From CAYRIY01 sp964424335 (GTDB lineage: Bacteria; Bacillota; Limnochordia; DTU080; RSA5), in contig CAYRIY010000046.1 of the NCBI GenBank assembly GCA_964424335.1, forward strand, positions 1 through 26,561: 26,561 nt of DNA, given 5' to 3'. Shown here piece after piece: positions 6,822-14,168 of this stretch; position 1 is the first letter of the stretch; each line of letters opens with the position of its first letter. The notes beneath the pieces are model-generated. The model did not search any database, was not told the DNA's origin, and was given only the letters and a program-made list of their open reading frames with translations. The position numbers and the translations under genes are program-made.

Positions 6822-9277
6822 GGAGATGGCCAAGCGTGCGACACATATCCGTAGTTTGCCTGCTCATCGGGTGTATGTTCCTGGCTGGAAGAGCGCCTGG
6901 CGGTATCGTCGAGGCGACTGTTTTTCAGACCAACGACGGAAGTGAGGGCGCTCTGATGTTTTTCCCTGAAGAGATCGACGACGTGCTGCACAATCCGTAC
7001 ATGGGCTGGGTATACATCGACAACGCCATCCCGAGATACCTCGACGCGGGGCGGTCGGAGCCGTACATCCTGGACGGCTCGGCTTGGGGAGAAGTGTCGA
7101 ATGTCGCGGTCCTCTCATCGTGGGGGGCTTTGGAGCCTTTCGAAGGTCTTTATGATTGGTCGCTGGTCGACCAGGCCGTCGAATACTGGGCGTCGCGCGG
7201 CAAACGGATTCACCTGCGCATCTCGACCGCGCCCATGGTCATGCCCTGGTCCGATTTTAATGTGGGCCCGCCCGAGTGGCTGTATGAAAAGGGGCTTCCC
7301 TACATGACGCGCGAAGAGGTAGGGGCCGTGATCCGCTATCCGGACTACCGGCATCCTCTCTATTTCGAGCACCTCGAACGCTTCCTGGCAGCGCTTGCCG
7401 ATCACTTCGGCGACCACCCGGCAATCGATCTCGTCGACCTGCGCGGCTACGGTACCTGGGGCGAGTGGCACAGCGGGCACGATCTTGCCTCGCTTGAGGA
7501 GAGGCGGCAGATTCTGGGACGCATCGTCCAGGCGTGGGTCGATGCCTTCGAAGGTCACGACGTGCTGCTCAACCTCTCCAATTCGTATGAGTGGCGCGAG
7601 GACATCCTCCCGCATGGGATCTCCATCAACCAGACGCCTAAGCCCACGTATGAGGAATACATTCGCGCCTCCGCCTTCGACGTGGCGTTCAACGAGCCTG
7701 CGATCGCATTGCGGCGGGACGGTGTCGCCGGCTATGTGTTTGATGCGTACGACGGGCGTTTGATGCACGACTTTTTCGAGGCGACGCGCCGGCCTGTCAC
7801 CTCGGAGATTTCCAGTGGCATTCAGGGACTGCGAAACGGAGACCGACCGGGCTATACGCCGGAGCGAGCGGTCAATGAGGCCTTGGCCTTTCACAGCAAC
7901 TACATGATGATGATCGGTTGGGATATCGTCGGGTTCCTAAACAGTGGAAGAAACCGGTCAGCCGATGGCGCGCTGTACTTTTACAACACGGAATCGCAAG
8001 GACTCATGCAGCAGGCCCTGCGGCGCATGGGGTACCGTCTGGTGGTCACGCATACCCGCCTGCCGGAGCGTGTCCATCCGGGCGGAGCGCTCACCGTTGA
8101 GTTCGGCATCGAGAACAGGGGCGTCGGACGCCTTTTCAAGCGCCACGATGTGACGTTTTATCTGATGAATGAAGGCCGCGTCGCGTGGTCCGCCACCGAC
8201 CCAATGATTGATCTCACCCACGTCGTGAGCGGGGAGACCTATCGCTTCCGCTCCACCTTTGACCTGCCCGATACGCTGTCCGCTGGAGAGTATGAATTGC
8301 GAATCGCCCTCACACACGGTGGACAGCCCGCCATCAAGTTGGCGATTGCCGGCGGCGATGAGCAGTTGCGGTATCCCGTTGGACGGATCTTGGTCGGTGG
8401 ATCGGGCGAGGGCGAATTGGGTGATGCGCCGTCGGCGCCGGTCGATGGGGCAACAGGTCGGACTGAGGAACCTAGCGCCGTCATACCGGGCGGGGTTGCC
8501 GCGGCGGGCAGCCCGTTGATTGTGGATGGCAAGGGTCTCGGGCTTTGGGCCGGGGCGACCTACATCGTCGACTTTGACTATCGCCCTGTGGCCGCGCCCT
8601 ACGAGTATGTGGGCGGGCCGGGCTCTTACTACTTCAAGGCGGAGCGTACGCCGACCGGCGATCAGGCGGTCCGAGGCGAGACCCATTGGCGCGACGAGAG
8701 GGCCGCAGGATTTTTCCAAAAGAGCGTCATCGTCACGCTGGGACCTTACGATGATTACAGGTTGGTGTGGGGCACCGACGGCGTCGGTGAATTGGAAGTG
8801 CGAAACATTCGAGTCACGCGGGTGCCCGACCACGCCCGATGGTTTGAAGATTTTTCGTCGACGGACCCCCAGACCTACGCCTTTGAGTCGGCGGTGCCTC
8901 TCCATCCCACCGGAGTCAGGGTGCAGCGGGACTTCGATCCAAGCAGGCCCGACGACGAGGAGTATGTGTTCTTGGAAAGCCGTGTGCCGCTCAAGCCACG
9001 CACGTCCTACACGGTCTCGTTCACTGTTCGTCAGTTGACGGGAAGAGGGCGGGGCAACGACTTTTTTGTCCGGACGTCCTGCGCCTTGGCCGAGACGGTC
9101 GGCGAGATCGGGACACTGCGCTGGCTCGATGCCGACGACGGCAGGACTCGGCGCAAGACGTTCACCTTCGTGACCCCCGACTGTCCCGCGCCGAAGTTGC
9201 AGTTTGGCGTGCGCAACGGCGGCGGCGCCGTTTTCGACGAGATCACGCTCATTGAGAATGGGACGGTTCGTCCCTAA
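6818..9277 (+). CDS. Secreted glycoside hydrolase-like protein (DUF4832-type) with C-terminal beta-sandwich domains
   Basis: Up to 819 residues, exported. The N-terminus has a signal sequence; LIGC could be a lipobox but the residues after it stay hydrophobic, so lipidation is uncertain. Residues about 40-390 look like a TIM barrel of the GH42-like/DUF4874 kind: HNPYMGWVY, WGALEPFEGLYDWSLVD, GKRIHLRIS and VDLRGYGTWGEWHSGHD, with acidic candidates E and D in the last motif. Residues about 395-520 resemble DUF4832 (LRRMGYRLVVT, LTVEFGIENRGVGRLFK). A Gly/Pro/Ser-rich linker (about 525-555) leads to two carbohydrate-binding-module-like beta-sandwiches. Two starts compete: ATG at 6818 overlaps the upstream stop but lacks a Shine-Dalgarno; GTG at 6836 has GAGGAG 10 bases upstream and may be the real one. 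It probably trims extracellular glycans or glycosides (inference). Confidence 0.82.
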   Translation: MRRWPSVRHISVVCLLIGCMFLAGRAPGGIVEATVFQTNDGSEGALMFFPEEIDDVLHNPYMGWVYIDNAIPRYLDAGRSEPYILDGSAWGEVSNVAVLSSWGALEPFEGLYDWSLVDQAVEYWASRGKRIHLRISTAPMVMPWSDFNVGPPEWLYEKGLPYMTREEVGAVIRYPDYRHPLYFEHLERFLAALADHFGDHPAIDLVDLRGYGTWGEWHSGHDLASLEERRQILGRIVQAWVDAFEGHDVLLNLSNSYEWREDILPHGISINQTPKPTYEEYIRASAFDVAFNEPAIALRRDGVAGYVFDAYDGRLMHDFFEATRRPVTSEISSGIQGLRNGDRPGYTPERAVNEALAFHSNYMMMIGWDIVGFLNSGRNRSADGALYFYNTESQGLMQQALRRMGYRLVVTHTRLPERVHPGGALTVEFGIENRGVGRLFKRHDVTFYLMNEGRVAWSATDPMIDLTHVVSGETYRFRSTFDLPDTLSAGEYELRIALTHGGQPAIKLAIAGGDEQLRYPVGRILVGGSGEGELGDAPSAPVDGATGRTEEPSAVIPGGVAAAGSPLIVDGKGLGLWAGATYIVDFDYRPVAAPYEYVGGPGSYYFKAERTPTGDQAVRGETHWRDERAAGFFQKSVIVTLGPYDDYRLVWGTDGVGELEVRNIRVTRVPDHARWFEDFSSTDPQTYAFESAVPLHPTGVRVQRDFDPSRPDDEEYVFLESRVPLKPRTSYTVSFTVRQLTGRGRGNDFFVRTSCALAETVGEIGTLRWLDADDGRTRRKTFTFVTPDCPAPKLQFGVRNGGGAVFDEITLIENGTVRP

Positions 9278-9362
9278 GACGTGCGGCCCCGCTGCGCGCT
9301 GTAGGTCTTGATCGCCATAGGGATCGCTGTTTATTTCGTATACAGATCCACGCCTTCGCCCG

Positions 9363-9392
9363 TCAGGCGCTCGATCCAAATCGAGCGCCTGA
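9363..9392 (+). terminator. Long perfect hairpin at the end of the operon
   Basis: TCAGGCGCTCGAT (9363-9375), a CCAA loop, and ATCGAGCGCCTGA (9380-9392) give a perfect 13-bp stem, extendable by a G-U and a C-G pair. It lies 85 bases after the glycoside-hydrolase-like gene. No U-run follows, so it may terminate only weakly or protect the 3' end. The next 138 bases, up to 9530, are a leader in which I see no gene and no recognisable riboswitch. Confidence 0.6.
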
Positions 9393-9530
9393 TGTCAACC
9401 ACAAAGCTCGTCATGGGGCATCTTGCCTCGCAGGAATAGAGCGCCTATTTTCCGAATAGTTGAGCCCTTGAGATGGTGGAAGGAAAACCCAAAGCACGTA
9501 GGCGCTTCAACTAAGCGGGGGGGAATCGAT

Positions 9531-10562
9531 ATGGCTCGCCGAAGCGAGTTGCCGCGCGGCAAACGAGCTTTACTGATCGGACTGGCCGGAGCGGTCGGGT
9601 ACGGAGTGGCGTCGTGGATCACGAACATTTTTCCGATCCCTGTGGCCGACAACGTCGACGTGCGACTTGGCGTCGCGATCCCGATCTTTCTTGGACTCAT
9701 CTACGGACCGTGGGTCGGGTTTTTGACCGGCGCCGTCGGCAACCTCGTCGGCGATTTGCTCTCGGGCTACATCCAGTTTCCACCGGACGCGCCAAGCGGC
9801 GTGTGGGCACTCGATTTCTTGCGAGGTTTCGTCGTGCACTGGCAGATCGGCAACGGAATCATGGGCCTTGTGCCAGGGCTGCTCGCGCTGAGGTACGCCC
9901 GGTACTTCAGCTTTAAGGATCAGCTCGTGGCTGCGGCCTTTACCGTGGTGGGCGTCGTCGGCGGAATGGCCCTCGCTTCATTTACAGGCATGGCGCTGGA
10001 TGGCACCGACTTTGAATACGCCTACAACCGGGTGTTTCTCCCGGTGACCCAGGTCAATCTGATCAGCGCCTTAGTCATTGTGCCGGTTTTGCTCTTCAAC
10101 CATGCCCGCCTTGACGTGCGAGCGGTCGTATGGAAAGACTTCGTCGTCCTGCGGCGGCTCACATTCACGATCCTCATCTCTGCCGCGCTCCCCATCGTGC
10201 TCCTGGGATTGCTGCTCGCCCAAGTCGCGCCGGGAGGCCCCGGCACGACGGCGGAGATTACGGCAAAGCTTGTGATCACGATCGTGCTTACGCTCGCCTT
10301 TACCGTGGTCAACGCCGCCTTGATGGCTCAAGGCATCTCTCGGCCGCTCCTGCGTTTGACCGACGTCGTGCGCCGCCTCGAGACCGGGGAGCTCACGAGC
10401 ACCGAGGCCGATGAGCTGAAGCAGACGGCCGGCGGTGACGAGTTCTCCAGGCTATATCAGGCTTTGGGCGGGATGGCGCAGGAAGTGATCCGGCGCGAGG
10501 AACGCCTGCGAGATCAAGTAGCGGAGCTTCAAGGCGAGGTCGACCGGCTCAAGGGAGCGTGA
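9531..10562 (+). CDS. ECF transporter S-component-like membrane protein with C-terminal HAMP domain and coiled coil
   Basis: A 343-residue integral membrane protein. Residues about 12-195 carry several membrane segments with the features of ECF-type S components: VRLGVAIPIFLGLIYGP, GFLTGAVGNLVGDLLSG and a DFLRGFVVHW loop. Two further transmembrane segments (about 207-228 and 242-262) lead into a HAMP-like region beginning ISRPLLRLTDVVRRLETGEL, then DEFSRLYQALGGM and a charged coiled coil to the C-terminus. No kinase, cyclase or chemotaxis domain follows, so any output would need a partner. I chose ATG at 9531, preceded by a run of seven G at 9517-9523 with a 7-base spacing, instead of earlier in-frame starts that only add a non-conserved tail. 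It precedes modAB on the same strand. A role in vitamin or metal sensing or uptake is inference; no ECF energising genes are nearby. Confidence 0.78.
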   Translation: MARRSELPRGKRALLIGLAGAVGYGVASWITNIFPIPVADNVDVRLGVAIPIFLGLIYGPWVGFLTGAVGNLVGDLLSGYIQFPPDAPSGVWALDFLRGFVVHWQIGNGIMGLVPGLLALRYARYFSFKDQLVAAAFTVVGVVGGMALASFTGMALDGTDFEYAYNRVFLPVTQVNLISALVIVPVLLFNHARLDVRAVVWKDFVVLRRLTFTILISAALPIVLLGLLLAQVAPGGPGTTAEITAKLVITIVLTLAFTVVNAALMAQGISRPLLRLTDVVRRLETGELTSTEADELKQTAGGDEFSRLYQALGGMAQEVIRREERLRDQVAELQGEVDRLKGA

Positions 10563-10608
10563 ACGCGCGGCAAAGCGCGCATGCGAGAGGGGGTAGCGTC
10601 TGAAACGG

Positions 10609-10692
10609 CGAATGCCATGAACGTGGCATTCGGCTACTTTTGTGGCAGGATGATGGCAGCCGAGTGCCGTGACCGGAGCTAGACGTGGCATT
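10609..10692 (+). promoter_or_regulatory. Repeated TGGCATT elements upstream of modA
   Basis: CGAATGCCA (10609-10617) and TGGCATTCG (10624-10632) form a perfect 9-bp inverted repeat with a 6-base spacer. The decamer ACGTGGCATT at 10621-10630, covering the right arm, recurs exactly at 10683-10692. The inverted repeat could alternatively be a weak terminator of the preceding gene (ACTTTTG follows). The recurrence just upstream of modA favours a regulator operator, the obvious candidate being the regulator encoded at 12251. Confidence 0.45.
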
Positions 10693-10714
10693 TAACGCCT
10701 GAGGTGACCATCGC

Positions 10715-11491
10715 GTGTTGCGCCGAACCGTCGTCCTGTTCATCGTGCTCGTGCTCATCGCAGTGGCCGCGCCGCATTCTGTTCAAGGCGCTTCGGTGCG
10801 ACTGGTCGTCTCAGTGGCGGCGTCGCTCACCGACGCCATCGCAGAAGTGAAACCCCTTTTCGAACAGGCCTATCCAAGCGTTACACTCCAGTTCAATTTT
10901 GGCTCGTCCGGCGCCCTGCAGCAGCAGATCGAGCGAGGCGCTCCGGTCGATGTGTTTGTTTCCGCTGCGGAAGCCCCGATCAATCATCTCGTGGAGAAAG
11001 GGCTCATTGCTGATGGCTCGGTGCGTTACGCAGCGCACAATCGCCTCGTGCTCATTCGCCCAATGCGGCCAAGCGGGGTTTTGGTCGACGCTTGGGCGGA
11101 TCTCCTCGGCGAGCGGGTGGAACGCGTGGCGATCGGCAATCCCGAGCATGTTCCAGCAGGCGTCTATGCGCAGCGCACTCTGGAGTTTTTGGGCCTTTGG
11201 GACCATCTCCGCCCCAAGGTCATCATGGGCGAAGATGTGCGTCAGACGCTCCAATACGTCCGCCTGGGCGCGGTCGACGCGGGGATCGTGTACGCAACAG
11301 ACGCTGCCACGGTGTCCGATGTCGTGGTAGTTGCCAAGGCTCCAGACGGCTCCCATCCGCTTGTCGTCTATCCCGTCGCTCCGATCAGGACGTCGCGTCA
11401 TCCAGGTGAAGCGGAAGCGTTCGTCCGGTTTTTGCTTGCGGATGAAGCGCAGCAGATACTGAGTAAGCACGGGTTCGTCCCGGCGGAGTAG
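10715..11491 (+). CDS. modA: Molybdate ABC transporter substrate-binding protein ModA
   Basis: A 258-residue periplasmic oxyanion-binding protein that captures molybdate or tungstate for import. It has a signal peptide with a hydrophobic core (VVLFIVLVLIAVAA) and a cleavage site near VQGA. ModA hallmarks are VVSVAASLTDA, FGSSGALQQQIERGAPVDVFVSA, AIGNPEHVPAG and AGIVYATDA, which hold the anion-coordinating Ser and backbone positions. The length is normal. The start is GTG at 10715, with GAGGTGA at 10701-10707, 7 bases upstream. Only 4 bases separate its stop from modB, so the two are co-transcribed. Molybdate versus tungstate preference cannot be told by eye. Confidence 0.93.
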   Translation: MLRRTVVLFIVLVLIAVAAPHSVQGASVRLVVSVAASLTDAIAEVKPLFEQAYPSVTLQFNFGSSGALQQQIERGAPVDVFVSAAEAPINHLVEKGLIADGSVRYAAHNRLVLIRPMRPSGVLVDAWADLLGERVERVAIGNPEHVPAGVYAQRTLEFLGLWDHLRPKVIMGEDVRQTLQYVRLGAVDAGIVYATDAATVSDVVVVAKAPDGSHPLVVYPVAPIRTSRHPGEAEAFVRFLLADEAQQILSKHGFVPAE

Positions 11492-11495
11492 TCAG

Positions 11496-12182
11496 ATGAC
11501 GTCGTCGATCGCAGCCAACCTTTGGATTTCAGCGAAAGTCTCATTCCCTGCTACCGTGCTCGTTGCCCTTGTGGGGTTTCCCATCGCGCTCGCGCTCTCC
11601 CGCTCTGGATGGAAGGGAAGGCGGGTCGTCGACGTGCTCGTCAACTTGCCGCTCGTCCTGCCTCCCACGGTGATTGGGTATTACCTACTGCTGCTCGTCG
11701 GACGCGACGGCCCCGTGGGACGCGTTACCTTGGCAGTTTGGGGATCCACGCTGATCTTTACTGTGGCCGGCGCCATCCTCGCCTCGGCGGTGGTGTGCCT
11801 GCCGCTGTTTGTGCAGGCCGCACGCAACGCGCTCGAAGCGGTGCCCGACGAGGTCCACGAAGCGGCGCAAATCGACGGCGCGGCGGGCTGGCAGTCCTTG
11901 CGGTACGTGATCATTCCTGTTGCTTGGCCGGGGATCTGGACGGGCGTGATCCTTGCGATGGCGCGCTCGCTCGGCGAGTTTGGGACGACGTTGATGGTTG
12001 CCGGGAATATCCCTGGCAGGACTCAGACGATGCCGCTTGCGATCTACTCGGCTGTGCAAGCGGGCCGAGACGCAGACGCAAATTTCCTGGCGCTCATCCT
12101 GACGTCGGTTGCAGGCATTGCCATGTGGGTGGGGCTGCGGTGGCGACACGGGACGGACAAGGGAGACTCCAAGTACGCTTGA
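11496..12182 (+). CDS. modB: Molybdate ABC transporter permease ModB
   Basis: A 228-residue inner-membrane permease with about five to six transmembrane segments. Family signatures are NLPLVLPPTVIGYYLL, the cytoplasmic EAA loop (EVHEAAQIDGAAGWQ...P) that docks the ATPase, and ARSLGEFGTTLMVAGNIPGRTQTMPLAIY, which is very characteristic of ModB. ATG at 11496 has GGAG at 11486-11489 in the end of modA. The usual third gene, modC for the ATPase, is absent: the next gene is a regulator. The permease must therefore use an ATPase encoded elsewhere, unless modC has been lost. Confidence 0.93.
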   Translation: MTSSIAANLWISAKVSFPATVLVALVGFPIALALSRSGWKGRRVVDVLVNLPLVLPPTVIGYYLLLLVGRDGPVGRVTLAVWGSTLIFTVAGAILASAVVCLPLFVQAARNALEAVPDEVHEAAQIDGAAGWQSLRYVIIPVAWPGIWTGVILAMARSLGEFGTTLMVAGNIPGRTQTMPLAIYSAVQAGRDADANFLALILTSVAGIAMWVGLRWRHGTDKGDSKYA

Positions 12183-12250
12183 GCACACGACTTGGCATCC
12201 GGGTCGGAATGTGAATTGAAAATACCTGGGCCGCAATGTGAGGGAGAACC

Positions 12251-13363
12251 ATGAAAGACCGACTTTACTCCACCTTGCGCGAAGTGCGGACGCAGCTCGG
12301 TCTAAGCCAGCAGCAGCTCGCCGAACGGGCGGGGGTGAGCCGGCAGGCGATCACGAGCATCGAGACCGGAGTGAATGCGCCTTCCACGATCGTGGCGCTG
12401 CGCCTTGCAAGAGCGCTTGGGCGGCGCGTGGAGGATCTCTTCAAGATCGAAGATGAGTCGCCGACGATCGAGGCAACGCCGGCGCAATGCGGAGGGCCAA
12501 AGCACGCCGGCCCGGTCACGCTCGCGCAAGTCGACGGCCGCTGGATCGCCCATGCCGCCGACGCCGAGTCGGTCCCGGTCGATGGAAAAGGCGAATGGGT
12601 GAAGGGCGCCGATGCGATGTCCGTCAGGATCCTCAGCGACGAGTGCTTGCACACGCCGACGATCGTCGTGGCCGGCTGCGCTCCTGCGCTGGCGCTGTGG
12701 ATGCGCGCATCGGAGCGCTGGCATGGCAATGTGCGCTTCCATTCCGTCTTTGCCAACAGCACGCAGGCGCTCGATGCCTTGATAGGCGGGGAGGTTCACG
12801 CTGCGGGCATTCACCTCTATAACCCGGAGACGGGCGAGCACAATACGCCGATCGTCAGCCGGAGGATTCAAGGCAGGGAGGCCGTGATCGTCAACCTGGG
12901 CATTTGGAACGAGGGGCTCTTTGTTCGCCCGGGAAACCCGTTCCGGATCAAAGGGGTCGAGGATCTCGCACAGCCGGGCGTGACGATCGTCAATCGTGAG
13001 GTAGGGGCCGGTTCTCGGAGGGTGTTGGACGCGGCGCTTGCGCACGCTTCGCTTCCGAGTAATCAGGTTACTTGGATCGATCGCATCGCATCGAGCCACC
13101 TCGAGGTCGCTCAGACGGTTGCCTTTGGCCACGCCGAGGTAGGAATAGGCCCGGAGCCCGTCGCCGCCCGGTACGGTCTAGATTTCATCCCGCTACAAGA
13201 AGTCCGGTACGATGTCGTAGTCTGGCGCGACGCCCTGGACTTTGAGCCGCTGCAAATGCTGATGGATACGCTCAGTCAGCGCCGCATGCGTGCGCAACTC
13301 GAGCTTGTTGGAGGATTTGACACGCGGCTGACGGGCGAAGTCGTGGGCCGTCTTGGGTGTTAA
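12251..13363 (+). CDS. XRE-type HTH regulator with periplasmic-binding-protein-like (molybdate-type) sensor domain
   Basis: A 370-residue cytoplasmic regulator. Residues about 5-65 are a classic XRE helix-turn-helix (LGLSQQQLAERAGVSRQAITSIE). Residues about 130-355 form a PBP-like domain of the COG1910/PF12727 kind: VVAGCAPALALWM, HSVFANSTQALDALIGGEVHAAGIHLY, TIVNREVGAGSRRVLD and AVAFGHAEVGIGPEPVA-like segments. Such proteins are commonly encoded with molybdate or tungstate transporters and are thought to sense the oxyanion or cofactor. ATG at 12251 follows GAGGGAG. It lies 68 bases after modB on the same strand and probably controls modAB; the TGGCATT repeats upstream of modA are candidate sites (inference). 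Confidence 0.88.
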   Translation: MKDRLYSTLREVRTQLGLSQQQLAERAGVSRQAITSIETGVNAPSTIVALRLARALGRRVEDLFKIEDESPTIEATPAQCGGPKHAGPVTLAQVDGRWIAHAADAESVPVDGKGEWVKGADAMSVRILSDECLHTPTIVVAGCAPALALWMRASERWHGNVRFHSVFANSTQALDALIGGEVHAAGIHLYNPETGEHNTPIVSRRIQGREAVIVNLGIWNEGLFVRPGNPFRIKGVEDLAQPGVTIVNREVGAGSRRVLDAALAHASLPSNQVTWIDRIASSHLEVAQTVAFGHAEVGIGPEPVAARYGLDFIPLQEVRYDVVVWRDALDFEPLQMLMDTLSQRRMRAQLELVGGFDTRLTGEVVGRLGC

Positions 13364-13371
13364 GTCAGACC

Positions 13372-13399
13372 TGAAGGCGCGGCCTTGAAGGCGCGGCCT
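13372..13399. repeat. Perfect tandem duplication of a 14-base unit
   Basis: TGAAGGCGCGGCCT occurs twice back to back (13372-13385 and 13386-13399) in the 48-base space between two convergent genes. It looks like a small slippage duplication. No convincing terminator is seen in this space. Confidence 0.7.
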
Positions 13400-13411
13400 G
13401 GCGCCCGTGAT

Positions 13412-13939
13412 CTACTCTTCCGATTGTGTTGGAGCGGCCGCTTGAGCTGCCGTTTCGTCGTTGTCGGGCACGTAGAGCAAGATCAGAAAGAGCGTAACGA
13501 CGGTCACCACTCGAAATGCCGCATCGATCCCGTTCCAGATTTCCGATTGCCACATGGCAAACCATTCCCCGCCGATTACCATGAAGCCGACAAACCACAA
13601 AAGGATCGCAAGTAGGTACCCATAGGCGGTTAGGTTTTTGGCGCGTGCGGGCAGTCGCGGCTCTTTGCGGGCTCGAAAGAGCGCAATGGCGCCCCACCAG
13701 CAAAAGAAGGCCACCGCCGCTTCGACGGCGATGATGATCCAGTAGCCCAAGTGATGCATCCACGGCGCCACGATGGCGCGCCCCATCAGCCTGTTGTCGG
13801 GAAAGGTGGTGTCCATGCTCATGACGTGGCGCACAAACTCGAAGTTGCTGGGGTAGTCGATCACGTTGCCCAGTGCGATCAAGGTTGCCCATAGCGCCAC
13901 GCCCGCACTTGTCACGATCTTGGCGATCCGCAAGGCCAC
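13412..13939 (-). CDS. DUF2165 family integral membrane protein
   Basis: A 175-residue membrane protein with about four transmembrane segments (residues about 8-25, 65-88, 107-124 and 138-160). The family signature between segments 1 and 2, NFEFVRHVMSMDTTFP, then W-H positions in APWMHHLGYW, and GGEWFAMWQSEIWNG mark it as DUF2165, whose function is unknown. The C-terminal tail is Ala/Gln-rich and acidic. The start is GTG at 13939, with an AAAGG-type site upstream. It stands alone between convergent and co-directional genes; about 230 bases separate it from the PEP-utilising enzyme upstream, and no clear promoter is visible there. Confidence 0.85.
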   Translation of the reverse strand: MALRIAKIVTSAGVALWATLIALGNVIDYPSNFEFVRHVMSMDTTFPDNRLMGRAIVAPWMHHLGYWIIIAVEAAVAFFCWWGAIALFRARKEPRLPARAKNLTAYGYLLAILLWFVGFMVIGGEWFAMWQSEIWNGIDAAFRVVTVVTLFLILLYVPDNDETAAQAAAPTQSEE

Positions 13940-14168
13940 CGATCATCCGCCTTTCTTTGGAGTAGGGTGGAATTCGCTTAGAGACGGACGGAACCTTCCG
14001 TTTCGCAGTTGCTTCGATCTCAATTTTGACGCCGGCGCTCAATTTGTCGCAAGCTACGAGTCTGTGCCGAACGATGCTCGAAAACGTTCGCATTGAAAAA
14101 TGGGGTTCCTAGGATTACAGCTGCAAGGACTTGTTGATCGCCCCGCCACCCTCCTGAAGTCAATCCAC

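Noticed and set aside
7958..9379. Minus-strand open frame of 473 codons
   Set aside because: It lies opposite the secreted glycoside hydrolase-like gene, is Arg/Pro/Gly-rich and shows no domain signature.
9393..9530. Possible riboswitch before the ECF-like gene
   Set aside because: I could not match the leader to any known riboswitch core by eye. A covariance-model search (Rfam) would decide; a significant hit would overturn this.
10563..10714. Possible molybdenum-cofactor riboswitch before modA
   Set aside because: The repeats fit a protein operator or a terminator better, and I do not see the expected multi-stem conserved core. An Rfam search would settle it.
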